In this document: piece after piece, positions 1-12,333 of the stretch
Numbering within the stretch: the first letter of the stretch is position 1
Layout of the letters: every line of letters starts with the position of its first letter
Assembly: GCA_047495785.1 (NCBI GenBank)
Contig: JBLDXI010000003.1
Location: forward strand, 1,860,001-1,924,000
Source: Lepidodermella squamata
Lineage: Eukaryota; Gastrotricha
Direction: 5' to 3'
Length of the DNA stretch: 64,000 bases
The notes under the pieces: generated by a model
The model's input: only the letters and a program-made list of their open reading frames with translations
The model's database searches: none
What the model was told of the DNA's origin: nothing
Program-made: the position numbers and the translations under genes

Positions 1-502
1 ATGATTTATGCGCAAAACACTCTATTGTAACACTCAGACTTGGCCAGCCACGTTAGAGAGGGCTTGTCCGAATTATTAGCATTCAAGATAACATTCGCGA
101 CATGGGTTCTCCCATGACTGGGTTGTATACGCGTAACAAAAAATGCGGCCGAATTCCCAAAGATGGATTATGCTAACGAGCTAGCTCCGTTATACGAAAA
201 ACGTAATCCGTAACTGAAAATACCAAACGTATTACAGCATAGGTAAAGAGGGAATATTTGTTCGTATTTTGATGTCAATACGGGATTCACACCGCTAGGA
301 TTTCGGAATGATTCTCCATTTGACGGTAAATTCATCTTTATCTTACAGAATTTTGCGGTATTCAGTTGTTAAGGCAAATTTCTAATGTTCCTTCTTCTCT
401 TTATAAATCGAGGGAGTTAATAAATTTTCGTCTAAGATATCAGCGTATTAGACATCGAGAATTGTATTCTTGAAGCCTTGATAACCGAACAGTGACTCAT
501 AG
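1..502. other. Intergenic region, no gene seen
   Basis: No open frame of note and no recognisable repeat. The last 100 bases are the 5' flank of the gene starting at 503. Confidence 0.5.
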
Positions 503-2132
503 ATGGGAGCGAAAGCGGCTACTATTTTCAAGCTTACACCTCAATGGAACTGCTATGGCACTCGCAGAGACTACGTCGTGGCTATCGCATTCGTTTGCTT
601 TCTTATTCTTTGCTATGCTGCTCTAATAAGTCGTAATAGCAATGTTGGATCTCCTCTCGAAGCTGAACCTTATTCATCAGTATCCGAAGAGCGTGATAAC
701 GAGTTGGCCCATCTTGTCGAAGATCATACAGCCCCAAGAAGCGAAAGTGTTACTACTCTACTGATTTGGAGAAGCTCCAAAGAATCACGGAAAACAGATA
801 AAACAACAACTTTTTCCACGGCGGCTTCTTACACTAATAAGCAAATTAGTTCTACGAGAACAGCTTTTTCTACGCTGAGGGACGATTCACAAAATCTCAC
901 AACGCTTTCTATCATTGAACCGGTTTTGTGCAACGAAACCCAGTGGGCTGGTAAACTTGAGTTGTTCCTTACAACACCAGCCTCTCCTTCGGGCGAGAGG
1001 GAGAACACGGAATTATTACTACCATCCCTAACCCTTTTCTGGCCAATGTCGCAGCCCCTGAATCTCGTCTTCGTCAGCGATATTGAGTCTACTTATGCTC
1101 CGATGTTTATCAAAAAGATGGAAAATTTCACGAAGCGATTACGTCCCGACAACCTGAATGTGAGGAGTGTGTTGGGCAGCAAGGCTTTTCCTTGTGATGG
1201 CTGGCACAAGGCTCAATGGATGAAGCTATGGGCGGACAACTTCACCAAAGCTGAATTCGTTGGATTTTTAGACACAGACACAGTATTTACTTCTCGGGTC
1301 ACTGAGCGGGACCTTTTTGTGGATGGGAAACCGGTAGTGCGGCCTAAGTACGGCAAGCCCTCCCCGTTATGGGGCGAATGGCAGAGGGTTCCGAGGAAGA
1401 CTTTTAAATTGCTAGGAATGAAAGGTAAGATTTGACGCACATAATGCTTGAAATCTAGGAAATTTCATGCCACAGAAACGTTCAACTGTATGTCGTTTTT
1501 TCCGGTGGTGGTCAAGACGAGGCATTTAGCAACCGTTCGAGAAACGATCAGAAATGCGACTGGAAAGGCGTATTTCGACGCAGCTATAGCTGGAGAGGTT
1601 TACTACTCCGAGTACAACATGATGTGCACGGTTCTATGGAACTTCTTCCGCGATGAGTATTACTGGGTAATAGGCGAGACCGAGTTGGGTTGGAAAGGAC
1701 CAGTGCCACCTGGGCAGGTCGAGTCACTGCATGAGGCTGGAATTCCGTTCAGTATATTAAATCGACAACGGCCGAATATTGCGTTCCATTGGACTTATTT
1801 CCCGCTTCGTAATGAGCAAGATTCCTTCAAAACTACGATGCGGAAAGGATATTGCTATTCTTTAACTCATATTGAAAAGCGGCCAGGTTTTTGCTCAAGC
1901 TATGATAGATTTGCTAATGTTAATGAGAATCAGTTTCAATTTGAGTCTGAAAACTATGCAAAGCGGAAAGGTGCGTACGAGTCCCACCTATTGCGTTTAG
2001 CTGAACTGGAAGGATGCCCACATTCTTGGAATAAGGTGCGAGTCAGCGCAATATTATGAATCGCCTAATATTTTCATAACTCAGGCCTCAAGTCGCAGAG
2101 GGGATATTTATTTACACGAGATATTATATTGA
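503..2132 (+). CDS. Type II membrane protein, putative glycosyltransferase with DxD motif
   Basis: Three exons: 503-1424, 1476-2035 and 2085-2132, with introns of 51 and 49 bases; about 509 residues. If the last intron is not spliced the frame ends at 2059 instead. A short cytoplasmic N-terminus is followed by one hydrophobic segment (about residues 24-43), then a Ser/Thr-rich stem and a globular domain. The stretch GFLDTDTVF puts a DTD motif at residues 257-259, the metal/sugar-nucleotide site expected of GT-A glycosyltransferases, and is preceded by an aromatic WHKAQWMKLW segment. Topology and DxD together suggest a Golgi enzyme. The exact family and donor sugar are not identified. The first junction is supported by frame: splicing to 1476 restores the frame of the downstream exon exactly. 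Confidence 0.6.
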
Positions 2133-2248
2133 CGTCGAATAAAAATGTGAAACTATCAATCATGAATTTCAGGTCCATACTAGGAAAGTAAAGAAAACCG
2201 GATGTAAGAAGGCATCAACAAGCGATGTAGACAAGTCAATTCTCAATT

Positions 2249-5200
2249 TTAAATCGGGTAAACAATAATCTCCGAAATCGGGAGCAATCCTGGGGTAACT
2301 CGCCGCAAAATAGCGTAACGACCATATGCAGGTTGCAAACAGAACAGCTCATAGGGCCGGCTAGCATATCGATAGTCCAGTTCCATTAATGGCGAGACAG
2401 AATCGCAAAACTGGCTCGATGTAACAACATTAGACAGGGAATTTCCAACTCTCAACTCGGTATTTGTCAGGCTGTAACCGTAGCGATCAGCAGCGATGTA
2501 GACTAAAACTCGCGATACTACGGTCGCAAGACCCATATCGACTGCTATCCAAGCCTCTGAGGTTGGATCTAACCCAGAATCACAGGCTTTCAAACGCTGC
2601 TATGCTGAAATTAAGCTCTTACCAATGACGTATCCTCTGATGAGGTGAAAACGAGCGGTTGCTGCAAGAGACGCGTTCGAGTTAAGATCAACCACGGTGT
2701 CTACAGCAGTTTCGATTGACATGGGCAGATGGAAAGCGCGAGGTCCAGAAGTCGCAAATGAAGGATTCCAGCCAGCAAATTGGCCTATGTAACTGATGCC
2801 ACAATACAAAAGACTGCTTGCCCCTTGATAGATGCCAAGGACATCACCCTGGGAAATATTCATTGCTGTAGAAGCATCAAACTCTCTGAAAGGAAAAAAT
2901 AAGGTTCTAGTAATTCAGCTGTATTTCAATTTTACAAATATCGGCGTCGAATATTATCGCTGGCTATATGGACCGGGAAGTTGAGGCTTGTCTTAAGCCG
3001 AAACTGGTTAGTGTTCAAGCTTTGATATGTATGAATGTAGCAGTTGCTAGGCGTAGTGATCGTGTTTCCGTTATCTAAGCGACGAGCTGCAGCAACATTC
3101 CTGGTTATCAGCTCCCATTGAATGACAGAACCCGAGCACGAAGAGGGCGATACAGGCCTGCCGGTCCCTGCGGGGGTTTGGTCATGAAAGGCTCTGGTAG
3201 GCTGCTCCAATGGCGGAACATACGGCAAACCGACCGTGCAAACCTGGCCTGTGCAGTAACTTGCATTATTTGAGAATCCATTTTACGCGGCAAAAATCTA
3301 CCTGTTGACAGGGTCTCGTTAGCAGCTGTTACTCCATCAGTCGCTCTGAATTTGGAAGCTTCGGCTGAAGCGTGTGAGTTTGGCGAGAGAATGACCCTCC
3401 GGCCCAACGCCATGTTGATAGCTGTAAACAAATTAGTCAGAACAAATAATGCTTCGAAACTAGCTTTACATGGGCTGTTATAGGCTTCGATTTGGCAAAT
3501 GTCAAATCCAACGTTTTTGTAGGTTGAAAGGACAGTTAAGTATCGACCTGGCTGGGCGTAAGGATCAACTGTCAATCTGATAGGTTCTCGATCACTTATC
3601 TCGCCCTGATACAACGTTCGGGCAATCTTTGGATTGGTCAACGCTGATGCTGCACTTGTCACAGTGTTGTTTCCTAACGTGACCTCAATAGCGGGGAACG
3701 AAACATCGGTGTCTTCAATCTCGCAGCCGAATATTCTAGCTTGCATTGCGATATTCCCATTCGCGAATGCGGTGGGATAGATGCGCATGAAACGGCTGAT
3801 TAATGGGTTGATGCGAAGAGGTATCTCAACAATCGTCGTTTTATCCGTGTTCGCCATGAACTCTTGAACGAAACCGTCCTCGCCTTTGTGCATCAGCCAC
3901 TGATCGCTGTTGAAGCTGTAACCAAGTCGGAATTTTTGAATCCAACCAGGCTTGCTGCACACATTGTTGCTACCACGCATTTGCAGCCGAGTTACGCGAG
4001 CAAGGTAGCCAAAAGATATTTGCCAGAATATTTCTTGACTGGATTCGAAAGGGCTGGTCAGTGAGTAAGACCAAATCAAACCCGCTTCGATTAAGCTGTC
4101 TTGGAAATTCGAGCAATCAGAGTCCGAATGGCTAACAGAAATGATGTTTGCTTTGCTGTGGAGAATTAACCTTCGATTGCAAGTTCGGACTAAAAGAAAT
4201 CCAATTACTTTATAATAAGAAGCTTAATTCCGGTTCATACTAACCTTTGCACCCTTTCAGTCCAAATCTAAGTGATGGCCAGCCAGAGAATGAAGCCACT
4301 TCGAACATTACGTAGCGGCCTCTTGCAGGATACGGCAGGCGATTCTCAATAACAGAGTTTCGATCGAAATTCCCCGTAAATACCTGCAAATGCGAGTGAG
4401 TTTAAGATTTTAACAACATACAATCAAATACCAAATCATTCCCGTTGACGTCCTTTATTCGAGCAGAATTGTCAGCCATAGTCGATGCTAGATTCGGGGA
4501 GGAGTAGATTTGTAGAAAGAACCCTGTAACCCATTCGTCGGCTATAGGGCTGCCAGCAGTTAAAACAGCTCTAATTTCGAAGTCATGGTTGAGGCTGACT
4601 CCCATAACAGCACCCACATCGCTAGGAGCACGCCAAAAGCCTAAAGAAACTCTCGTCATTAAGGCGAATCAAAAAAGTAGAAGGCTCACAGGAAGGGCTG
4701 TCAACTGTCGCCAATTGCGCACAACCCGACGGGCCATGTAGAGACACCATCACCCAGTCGTCCATTTGCATAAGATGGTACTCACAAGCACTTGGTGAAA
4801 CTGAAACATACAGGGTGCAACAAGCAAAATCGCGAATTGACGATTTTACCTTCGATTTTAGACGGACAGCCATTCATTACGTGTTGTATAGCGTTACTGT
4901 TCATCGTGAAGTTGAAGACGTAAATGCAACTGATTCTCGTCCCTGACACGGAGCTACCCACATAATCTGTGCCACCAAGGCGATAGCCGGTGGTGGTACC
5001 AAGGTCAGCACACGTTGCTCCTGTTGTAGAGGTGACCAGATTGCCGTTAACCAAAAGATTCAGCACTGCGGTTGTATTATCATACGCGAGCGCGTAGTGA
5101 TTCCATGCGTTGAGAGGAACTGTGTTGTTCCATGTGGCTTGAAAAGTGCCGCCGCCGACACATTGAAACTGACCAGTACTATCGAGAAAAAAGAAACTTA

Positions 5201-8200
5201 GCCATGAAAGCTGATAAAATCGGAATGAACTAACAAAATCCTGGCGGTGCTGATGCTGAACGTGATATGCGAAAAACCAGCAACTGTTTTGGTGGCGAAA
5301 ACGTAACTCGTTATCGAAGGTGCCGAGACAAAGTACAGCCATTCCATAACAGTGAATGCGCCTGTAGTGAGCAGACAGGACTGCGGTAGTTTTGCGTTCG
5401 ATGGAGCGTAGGCGTTTGATTGGAAGAAATGCGCGTTCTGTGGAGGTATTGGCGATTTGGCGGTCGCAAAGGTTCCACCTCCCGAAACCTGATCAGTAGA
5501 ATTCACAGGTGGATCATCGGTAAAGAACTGGCTCCATCGGTAGACATCATCAGTTGTCCACGTTAGCACTGCTCTCTGGCCGTGAACTGGGCATCGCGAG
5601 ATCTGTTGCACCTCTCTACTCGTCAACGCTTGGTTGAATATGATCACACAAGCAACTCGATCATTCAGTGTAAGAGTCGAAGGAGAAGGTAGAGACCCAA
5701 CTCTGAACTGCCCAGAGGTCTCCAGCTCACAGCCTCGAGGTAGCTGCCTCAAAAGCGCTAGGCTAGCCTCGTGGTAGACTGCAAACTGGCCAGTCGCGTA
5801 GTTGTACGTTATAGCAACATGCCGCAATCGCTGCATAGTCATCACTTTTGACGTTAAATTAGCTCGGAAAACCCCTTTGTAAGCCATATTGCGGCACATC
5901 ACGGTGAAGTTGAAACCTCCATCTTCACAGGTCAACCCCAAAGCGTAGGAAGGAGGGGAGGCCGTAGGGTGTAGGTACCCGAGTACGGACTGGGTTGTTG
6001 TTTGGGATTGGCACATCACATAGAAGCTAATTGTGATTGTGTATGGTGAAGTAAGTTCTCCGTTCGAATTAGGATGCATCATGTATGCCTCTCTATCTCC
6101 ATTGAAGACTAAAGCTCCGAGTGCGTACTTGGCATTCGCGGCTCCTGTCAGAAAGGTCCCGATCGAAGCATTGCTGCCTTTTGACGCACCTAACGCTGAT
6201 GACCCCATGTAATCGTTAAGCCCGTATTTCACGCTCAGAGGCCAAAATACCAGTGGAGTTGGGGCTGAAATAGAGAAATTTTAATCGGTGGTGAACATCA
6301 TTTTTACACAACTTTGCCAAGGGCACAGCATTGCATCGTCCATTTCCTTTTTCGATAGAATACGGTTGTACATTTGCACGCAAGCTAGGTATCGAGACAT
6401 AACTCTTGGACTCAAAGCGCCATACGGTCCCATGCTAACTGATGAGTCTGTCAAAATGCTACCATTGTAATGCGAAGTTATATCTCCAGCTCCCACCACA
6501 ACGTTATTGGCTAGTATGTAATAGCTCGCTGTATAGATATCTCGTTATAAATAGAACAACTGAGGGTAGAGTCTTACATTTAGCACGATCGAAGGTGAAG
6601 CCGATAAAATACCATTGATCAACCGACAAAGGCACGATTGATGTTCCGCCCGTTGTCTTGGAAAATCCTTCCAGATGGTAGGTTGAAGTATTTGAAGCGT
6701 ACGGCCAAGCACAGATGCCCTGCCATCTAGAAATATAAGGATTTCGAACGTCATCAAGCTCGTTTTAATCAGATAACATACCCCTGGCCAGTTAAATAAT
6801 TGAATTGAATCAATGTGATCGGAGAGGATGGCCAATAAGATTTAGGAATGTAAACCCAGAGAAACACAGAAAAATCGGTCGTTGGGAAACTGGTAGCTGC
6901 GACAGCAGTCGTCTTAGGCATCAATATCGCCATGGTATCAGCAGCCTTGGTAAATCGGAAAGCTGTCTTAGGCTTCCCAAATGGGCCCGTCACTAGGTCA
7001 ATGGTAGGCGAAAAAATTCCATCCGTGCCTTGACCGCTGAGATCATTTGCCCCATTTATCGCGTCCAGAAGCCACAGACCAATCGGCTCTAAGGCCGAGT
7101 ATAACCTAGGCGGTGTTACAACAACATCTGTGACAGATCGAGCTGTTCCCAAATCGATTGTAGCGTATGACGGATTGCTCGGATCCGGGTCAAGGCGAAC
7201 GCAAGACCTCAATCGGCCTTGAGTATCAAAGTTCGGTTGATCAGTCAGCTTGCCATTCGAGGCATTCATTCTGTTGAAGGTCGAGTCTGTGAAAGAGGTT
7301 GCAGGCCTTGACAAAGCAAGGTCAGGTGCTTTGTACGTGATCCTCGGAACCTCTGGAACCCGAGAGAGATTGAAATTAAGCAGAATATTGGGCATTACGT
7401 CAACAAACTTCTACAACCAAGGAGCTCCCATCTAATTCCAGGTAGAGATGTTTGCTGTAACACAGTTAAACGCACCAATCGCGCGATAATGGGCTTGTCG
7501 AAAAAGGTTGTAGTGTAACTGTCACCAGAGTTTCCATTTGTGAAGACCTGAAACGAGTGGTATTACTAATTGAGTCATTCGAAAACCGGCAACAAACCAA
7601 CCTGAAATGAGGTTGGACCTTCAGGTGCTCCGTTTCTACGCACGTCACGCCAACCCGGGTCGCCGCAATCAGGGTCAATGCAGTAACTCAGGCGGAACAT
7701 GCTTGCGCCCTGGGTCCCGGCAATAGAAGGTCTTGCCAGCATGGTGGACACCCCGGTAATCTGGAAAGAAGACATCAGGTAGATGAAGATTAGAAACTAT
7801 GCCTACGATGAAGTTTTTTAGCAGGTCCACTTGAATCCATTCATTGGGGCTAGCACTGGCCGCTATCCAGCCATGCCAAGGGTTGTTGAGATTGGAAAAG
7901 CTAGCAGTTCGGTTCGGTGTACTGTAAGAGGATTGAGAAAACTGGCTTGGGCTCAGCTCCATCGCTTCGATTCCCAGAGGCTCTGCATCTCAGCTTAAAC
8001 AGCAAAGAACTAACTATGGGGCTATTCCTTACTTCGACATGTCGCGTGACAGCCGTATAGCTCGACTTGATAGGCAAAGTCATTTGTATTTACCCAAGTT
8101 CGAGGGTAGAACCGTACGTGGTGAACTATCACAGGTGACCATAAATCGATTCTGATTGTGGTTAGGGATACAGCAGTAAGATTGTGTTTAAAGATTGCAA

Positions 8201-9279
8201 CACTTCCGTCATTCGATAGATAGTCTTGCCAGGTAGTGCCGTCTAAACTGTAGCCGAGAGAGCTGGAGTAGGTCCATCCAAAAGGTTTCATTTCGAAGTA
8301 ATGTAGCCAAAAAAAATGCATCGAGAGATATCTTACAGCCAAAGCAAAGCTAGAAGTAGTAGGCGAGGACGAAATCTCTTAATGTTACCTGAAGGAAAGA
8401 TGTTGTCGGATTTGGCGAAGATCCAGCGTAGTACATTTGAGGTGACGTCTGATATTCATCTGTGCCTATGCATAGCCTACCGTAGATGGGCTTAACGGTC
8501 GCGCCTACTTGTGGATTGGCTCCACTGATAATTTGGTCATCGCGAATAGTTAGGGCATAATCGTCCCAAAGTTCCCCGCTACACTTTTTCGACCGCACTC
8601 CAAGTGGCTGGGGATTAATACAAGCTGAATCATAGATCGACTCAAATCAGCAAAAACTCAAAAAACTGACTCCGGCTTACGATTCGCTAACGTTTCCAAC
8701 ATGTACTGTATCGCTCGCTTTGCCTTGGCGATTGCGGAATCCCGACCGTTCGATGACGCAGAGTTAGAGGCGAGATGAAACGTCACATCTTCGCTGTTTG
8801 CAGCAGCCGTTGTGTCGAGTTGCGTTGCAGAGATGGAAACTGAGTAAAGAAGACACGTTTTGTCTGCCTTCCGAAAGTAAGCCGCATTGCAACCATTTGT
8901 CCGTCCGCATAGCGATGCGCAATGGTTCTCCGTGTCTGTTGTAGACCTTCACCGAAGTAACAAAAGAGCACTTCAAGCAGGTAACGGATTCACGAAGCTT
9001 CGCGCAACTCCTATTTAACCTTACGCCGAAAAAAACCCAAGAACACCGATGGTAAAAAGCATCAAATTTTAATATCAAATCTTGAAGGAAATCCTAATCG
9101 AAGCAATTTCCTATTCAAATCTTAGTGACTCACGATGATAGCTGGTAATTTGCCAGAGAATCGCCTTGTATCACTGTTACAGGTTTCTGACCGTTCAATC
9201 TGTAAAAACTTCTACCACACGTCGCTAGCTGAAAGAAAGCCGCCTGGTAAAACAACAGAACCAAAACTCTATCCTTCAT
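2249..9279 (-). CDS. Large secreted multidomain lectin-like protein (PAN, F5/8C, fucolectin-like, LamG domains)
   Basis: Many exons on the minus strand, split by introns of about 40-60 bases. Reading from 9279: signal peptide and a PAN/apple-like Cys region (9279-8700); F5/8C domain (8630-8030); second F5/8C (8010-7410, ending in LLGC); fucolectin-type half domain (SRPATS to ATIDLG, 7370-7110); three LamG/concanavalin-like units (7090-6285, 6240-5560, 5550-4850), each with LWLLD or VFWPL openings and a Cys near the end; F5/8C (4640-4240, ending FGLKGCK); another F5/8C (4180-3715, ending IFGC); then galactose-binding segments to the stop at 2249. The family role is carbohydrate or lipid-head-group binding in extracellular matrix or mucus. 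The start codon at 9279 and first exon are inferred from a good signal peptide and from frame. The exon at 8290-8342 appears to change frame next to a run of eight T. A close paralogue lies at 59630-64000. Confidence 0.7.
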
Positions 9280-10377
9280 GCCTATACGTCGCAAAGCAAA
9301 AATGTATAAAAACGGCGATGTAGCTCTGTCCTATCCATGCAAGCTCATGTTGATCACTTTGATGTCAGTCATGTTTCGGCGTGTGAAATTAAGCTAAATT
9401 CGGCGCTTGTGATAGCTTAATATCAGCCTTCATTTTCCACATCGAATCAGTTCGCAAAATCAATTATTTCGTCATGGCGTAGGTCTTGTTCCACCCAAGA
9501 AAATTGCGAAATTATTGTTGCTTCGAGGTAAAATCTCGTTAATAATTAATTCAGCCGAGCGCGATTTTCAGCAAAAGCGAATGTAGAAAAACGTGGACAA
9601 TTTGATCGAGCTAAGGACTGACTGAGGCGAACCGTAGCAAAATTGTATAATGCTGAACGCTCTGTTTAAGACAATCCAATGTTGAATTTTGCGAGTTTTG
9701 GCTTGAATTCGATATCACAAAATACACAGGGAAATCAATTTTCGGATATCCGCAAAATATTGGTACCACCTTGTAGAGCATAAAATTTTGAGTAAAACGA
9801 GGTTAAACGATTGGGGTCTCAAACCTAACGGGTCGGCTGGGGATGGGCTCAAATAGCAAAAAATGCCTCAGGACCCCCGAAGTTGCGCAATTTCGGGCAA
9901 TTTGCGCAACTTCGGGGGTCTTGGTCCGCGACAAATCACTATTTCCTTTTCCAAAGATTTACATTAAAATATTTTTTTCTCAGATAATGAAAGCAAAATA
10001 ATTAATAAAAATTCAAAGGACGATTTTGGTGACCTGCGAACATCTGAATTATTCCTATCAATGAGACGAGTCTGATTATATAAGAACGGTGCCCAGTACA
10101 GGGTGGCGGACCCCAGCTCAAGAGGTCGAGGCAGAAAACCCGAAAAATCCCAGAAATACCCGAAAGTACCCTCCACCTCCCGGATCCCAGTTCATACACT
10201 GAAGGTGCCATCGCCAACCTTATTTAAAATAAGGTCAAATTTACTATCTTAATTGAGGCAACGTGTGACATGTGACAGGAATAAGTACGTCAACATTTCT
10301 TTCATCATTTTAAATTATTTTATTATTACACCTACATTGCTTCAAGCCCAACTTTCAAATTCATGATTGAAACTTGT
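9280..10377. other. Intergenic region with one perfect hairpin
   Basis: No convincing gene. The frames at 9964-10217 lack domains, and their codon content looks like chance. The only clear structure is the inverted repeat at 9872-9920. Confidence 0.5.
9872..9920. repeat. Perfect 19-bp inverted repeat (hairpin)
   Basis: Arms 9872-9890 and 9902-9920 are exact reverse complements (left arm begins GACCCCCGAAG), separated by an 11-base loop. It lies outside any gene model and could be the core of a small foldback element. Confidence 0.7.
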
Positions 10378-11256
10378 TCAAATATGAGAAATTCTCCTCG
10401 AAGGCTTTTTAGCCTCGGCCAGCAATCTCCTAACGCGATCGCCAGATTTCCGATGGCTATTCGAAACCGGTGAAACTGTACCGCCAGTATCGTCATCTTC
10501 CAGAATCGTTTGATCACCCACGGAACCTTTCTTACCAATAACCCGGTGGTGATTGCCCTCGGATAGCCGGTGGTAATCGCGATTATGAATAACACTAAGA
10601 CGACTTCGACTGCCCAAAACCGCCGGCATGCTCTGCGAATGGCTGGGGCTAGCGAGGCTCATGGCTGATGGCACCCTGCTGCGGCGGGTGCCAGTGGGTG
10701 ACCCTGAGGGTGACTGGGACCGATTTTCGTCCAAACACCAATAATTGTGGTGAATAATCGCCGGCTCTAAATGGACAGGCGGAAATTTCGCAACATTTCT
10801 CCGGAAATTTTCAGAATTTTGAATAGAGAGTAGATTAAGCAGTATCGGAACTTGGCGTCTCCAGCAGGTAAAATCGTGTATCGGGCCCTTTTCTAATTCG
10901 AGAAGTTTTTCGAGATGGCCGTTCGGTTTATCGAAGAAACTCAAACGAGACGGTGATGATCTTGCGTAGATTTGTTTAGGCGACGAACATCGGCTTGTTG
11001 AGGTGGACCCGGCTGCTGAGCCCAGCTCGGAGTTGTCTAAACTGGGCGATCTCACGGTGACTGGGATTCGATCTCGTAAAAATGGCGAATTTCTCGGGGA
11101 TTTATGCAAATTTTGCTGACTTGTCGTTCGTAGAATTGACAGTCGTTTAGCCACCACGAATCGCTGGATGATTTTAGTCGATTTCGCCTCAATGTCGAAT
11201 TCATCTTCCTCATCGGCTGGCCCGGTGACGCTGATCGAAGGCGCTTGTGATGACAT
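10378..11256 (-). CDS. Ser-rich, probably intracellular protein of unknown function
   Basis: Single open frame of 292 residues. I chose the ATG at 11256 because the frame upstream to 11400 looks like untranslated sequence and MSSQAPSISVTGPADEEDEFD is a typical acidic start. The protein has no signal peptide or membrane segment. It has an acidic N-terminus, several SPS, SPR and RSSPSR clusters that resemble phosphorylation sites of proline-directed or basophilic kinases, and a basic C-terminus (KKPSRRISHI). The overall look is that of a disordered phosphoprotein, perhaps cytoskeletal or signalling. I do not recognise the family. No intron is evident. Confidence 0.6.
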   Translation of the reverse strand: MSSQAPSISVTGPADEEDEFDIEAKSTKIIQRFVVAKRLSILRTTSQQNLHKSPRNSPFLRDRIPVTVRSPSLDNSELGSAAGSTSTSRCSSPKQIYARSSPSRLSFFDKPNGHLEKLLELEKGPIHDFTCWRRQVPILLNLLSIQNSENFRRNVAKFPPVHLEPAIIHHNYWCLDENRSQSPSGSPTGTRRSRVPSAMSLASPSHSQSMPAVLGSRSRLSVIHNRDYHRLSEGNHHRVIGKKGSVGDQTILEDDDTGGTVSPVSNSHRKSGDRVRRLLAEAKKPSRRISHI

Positions 11257-11565
11257 CTTGAGTTGTATTCTTCGAAAACTCAGTGTGAAATCGACTGATG
11301 GCAGTAAATAAAAACAGGATTGCAGATTTTGATGATGATTTTCGCTGTAACCATGGCTGCTAAAAGCATGCTGTTTATTCCGATCGATTATTCGACACAA
11401 AGTGAGGCAATATTGGAATATTCACGCTTGAATAATCTCCTCAAATCAAGTGTAAAATAATCGACTACAGAAATAAGAAGAGTTGGGAAGACTTTTTGGT
11501 CCAAATTTTCGAGATTTCCTTATTGACAAATTTTAACTGGAATTTAATTGAAAAATGAAATTTGA

Positions 11566-11637
11566 AGGCCCAGGCGGGAATTGAACCCGCGATCTTCTGT
11601 TTACGAGACAGACGCTCTACCACTAAGCTACTGAGCC
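11566..11637 (-). tRNA. trnT-CGU: tRNA-Thr (anticodon CGT)
   Basis: Read on the minus strand, the acceptor arm GGCTCAG pairs with CTGGGCC (one G-T pair). The D-loop carries TAGCTTAGTGGTAGAGC and the T-loop GGTTCAATTCC. The anticodon stem TCTGT/ACAGA closes the loop CTCGTAA, giving anticodon CGT. Seventy-two bases, no intron, CCA not encoded. A run of five T follows about ten bases downstream as a pol III stop. Confidence 0.95.
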
Positions 11638-11962
11638 TTGACCTGGTAATTTCAAAAAGTATGAATGGAAAAATGTTTTTTTGAAAAAATTTACAGTGTT
11701 TACAACAATAGTTCATCAATTCTTTCCAATTATCGGGATGGCTATTTGTCAGAGAAGAAAAATTAATTTTAAATATTTTTCGCAATGAATAAAATAATAG
11801 CCGTTTACAGCCGCAGAAGTATGAAAACGCGTGGAATTGAAGGCTATTGAGACAAAAGCGTTGGATTATGGCAAAGAGAGGCTTGTTGACGCGATAAATA
11901 ATGTGTAATGGGGTCACTGGTCATCAAACACTGTCACCTTACTGGTGTATGAATCAAGCACG

Positions 11963-12033
11963 GCATCGGTGGTTCAGTGGTAGAATTCTCGCCTGCCACG
12001 CGGGAGGCCCGGGTTCGATTCCCGGCCGATGCA
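11963..12033 (+). tRNA. trnG-GCC: tRNA-Gly (anticodon GCC)
   Basis: Acceptor GCATCGG pairs with CCGATGC. A box GGTTCAGTGGTAGAA and B box GGGTTCGATTCCCGG are canonical. The anticodon loop CTGCCAC gives GCC. Seventy-one bases with no intron; the sequence is almost the standard animal tRNA-Gly-GCC. It is divergent from the tRNA-Thr about 325 bases upstream. Confidence 0.97.
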
Positions 12034-12038
12034 AGCTG

Positions 12039-12048
12039 TTTTTTTTTA
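12039..12048 (+). terminator. Pol III T-run terminator of tRNA-Gly
   Basis: A run of ten T starts six bases after the discriminator base of tRNA-Gly and is followed by further T blocks. This is the normal RNA polymerase III stop. Confidence 0.8.
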
Positions 12049-12333
12049 TTTTTTTTATTTTTTTATTTTTATTGCTGTTAAAGCCGCTTATATTCCTGGT
12101 TTCACGCGAAAGAATGGCTAATTTTAATTGATTAAATTATAACTAAGGACATTTTTAAATGAAAAATTTCAAATCTCAGAGTCCGATCATTTTGAATTTT
12201 TTTCAAAAATTAAAAAAATCGCCTTTTTATAGCATTGAACTCCAGTAAAATTACAACTGATATGTCACTTCGATAATTAATTTATTATATTTTCTCAAAT
12301 TAAACGAAATAAATTGTCAATGTAGTGCTGCGT

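Noticed and set aside
9135-9323. Plus-strand frame opposite the first exon of the left lectin gene
   Set aside because: The minus strand gives a better signal peptide and PAN-like continuation in this interval.
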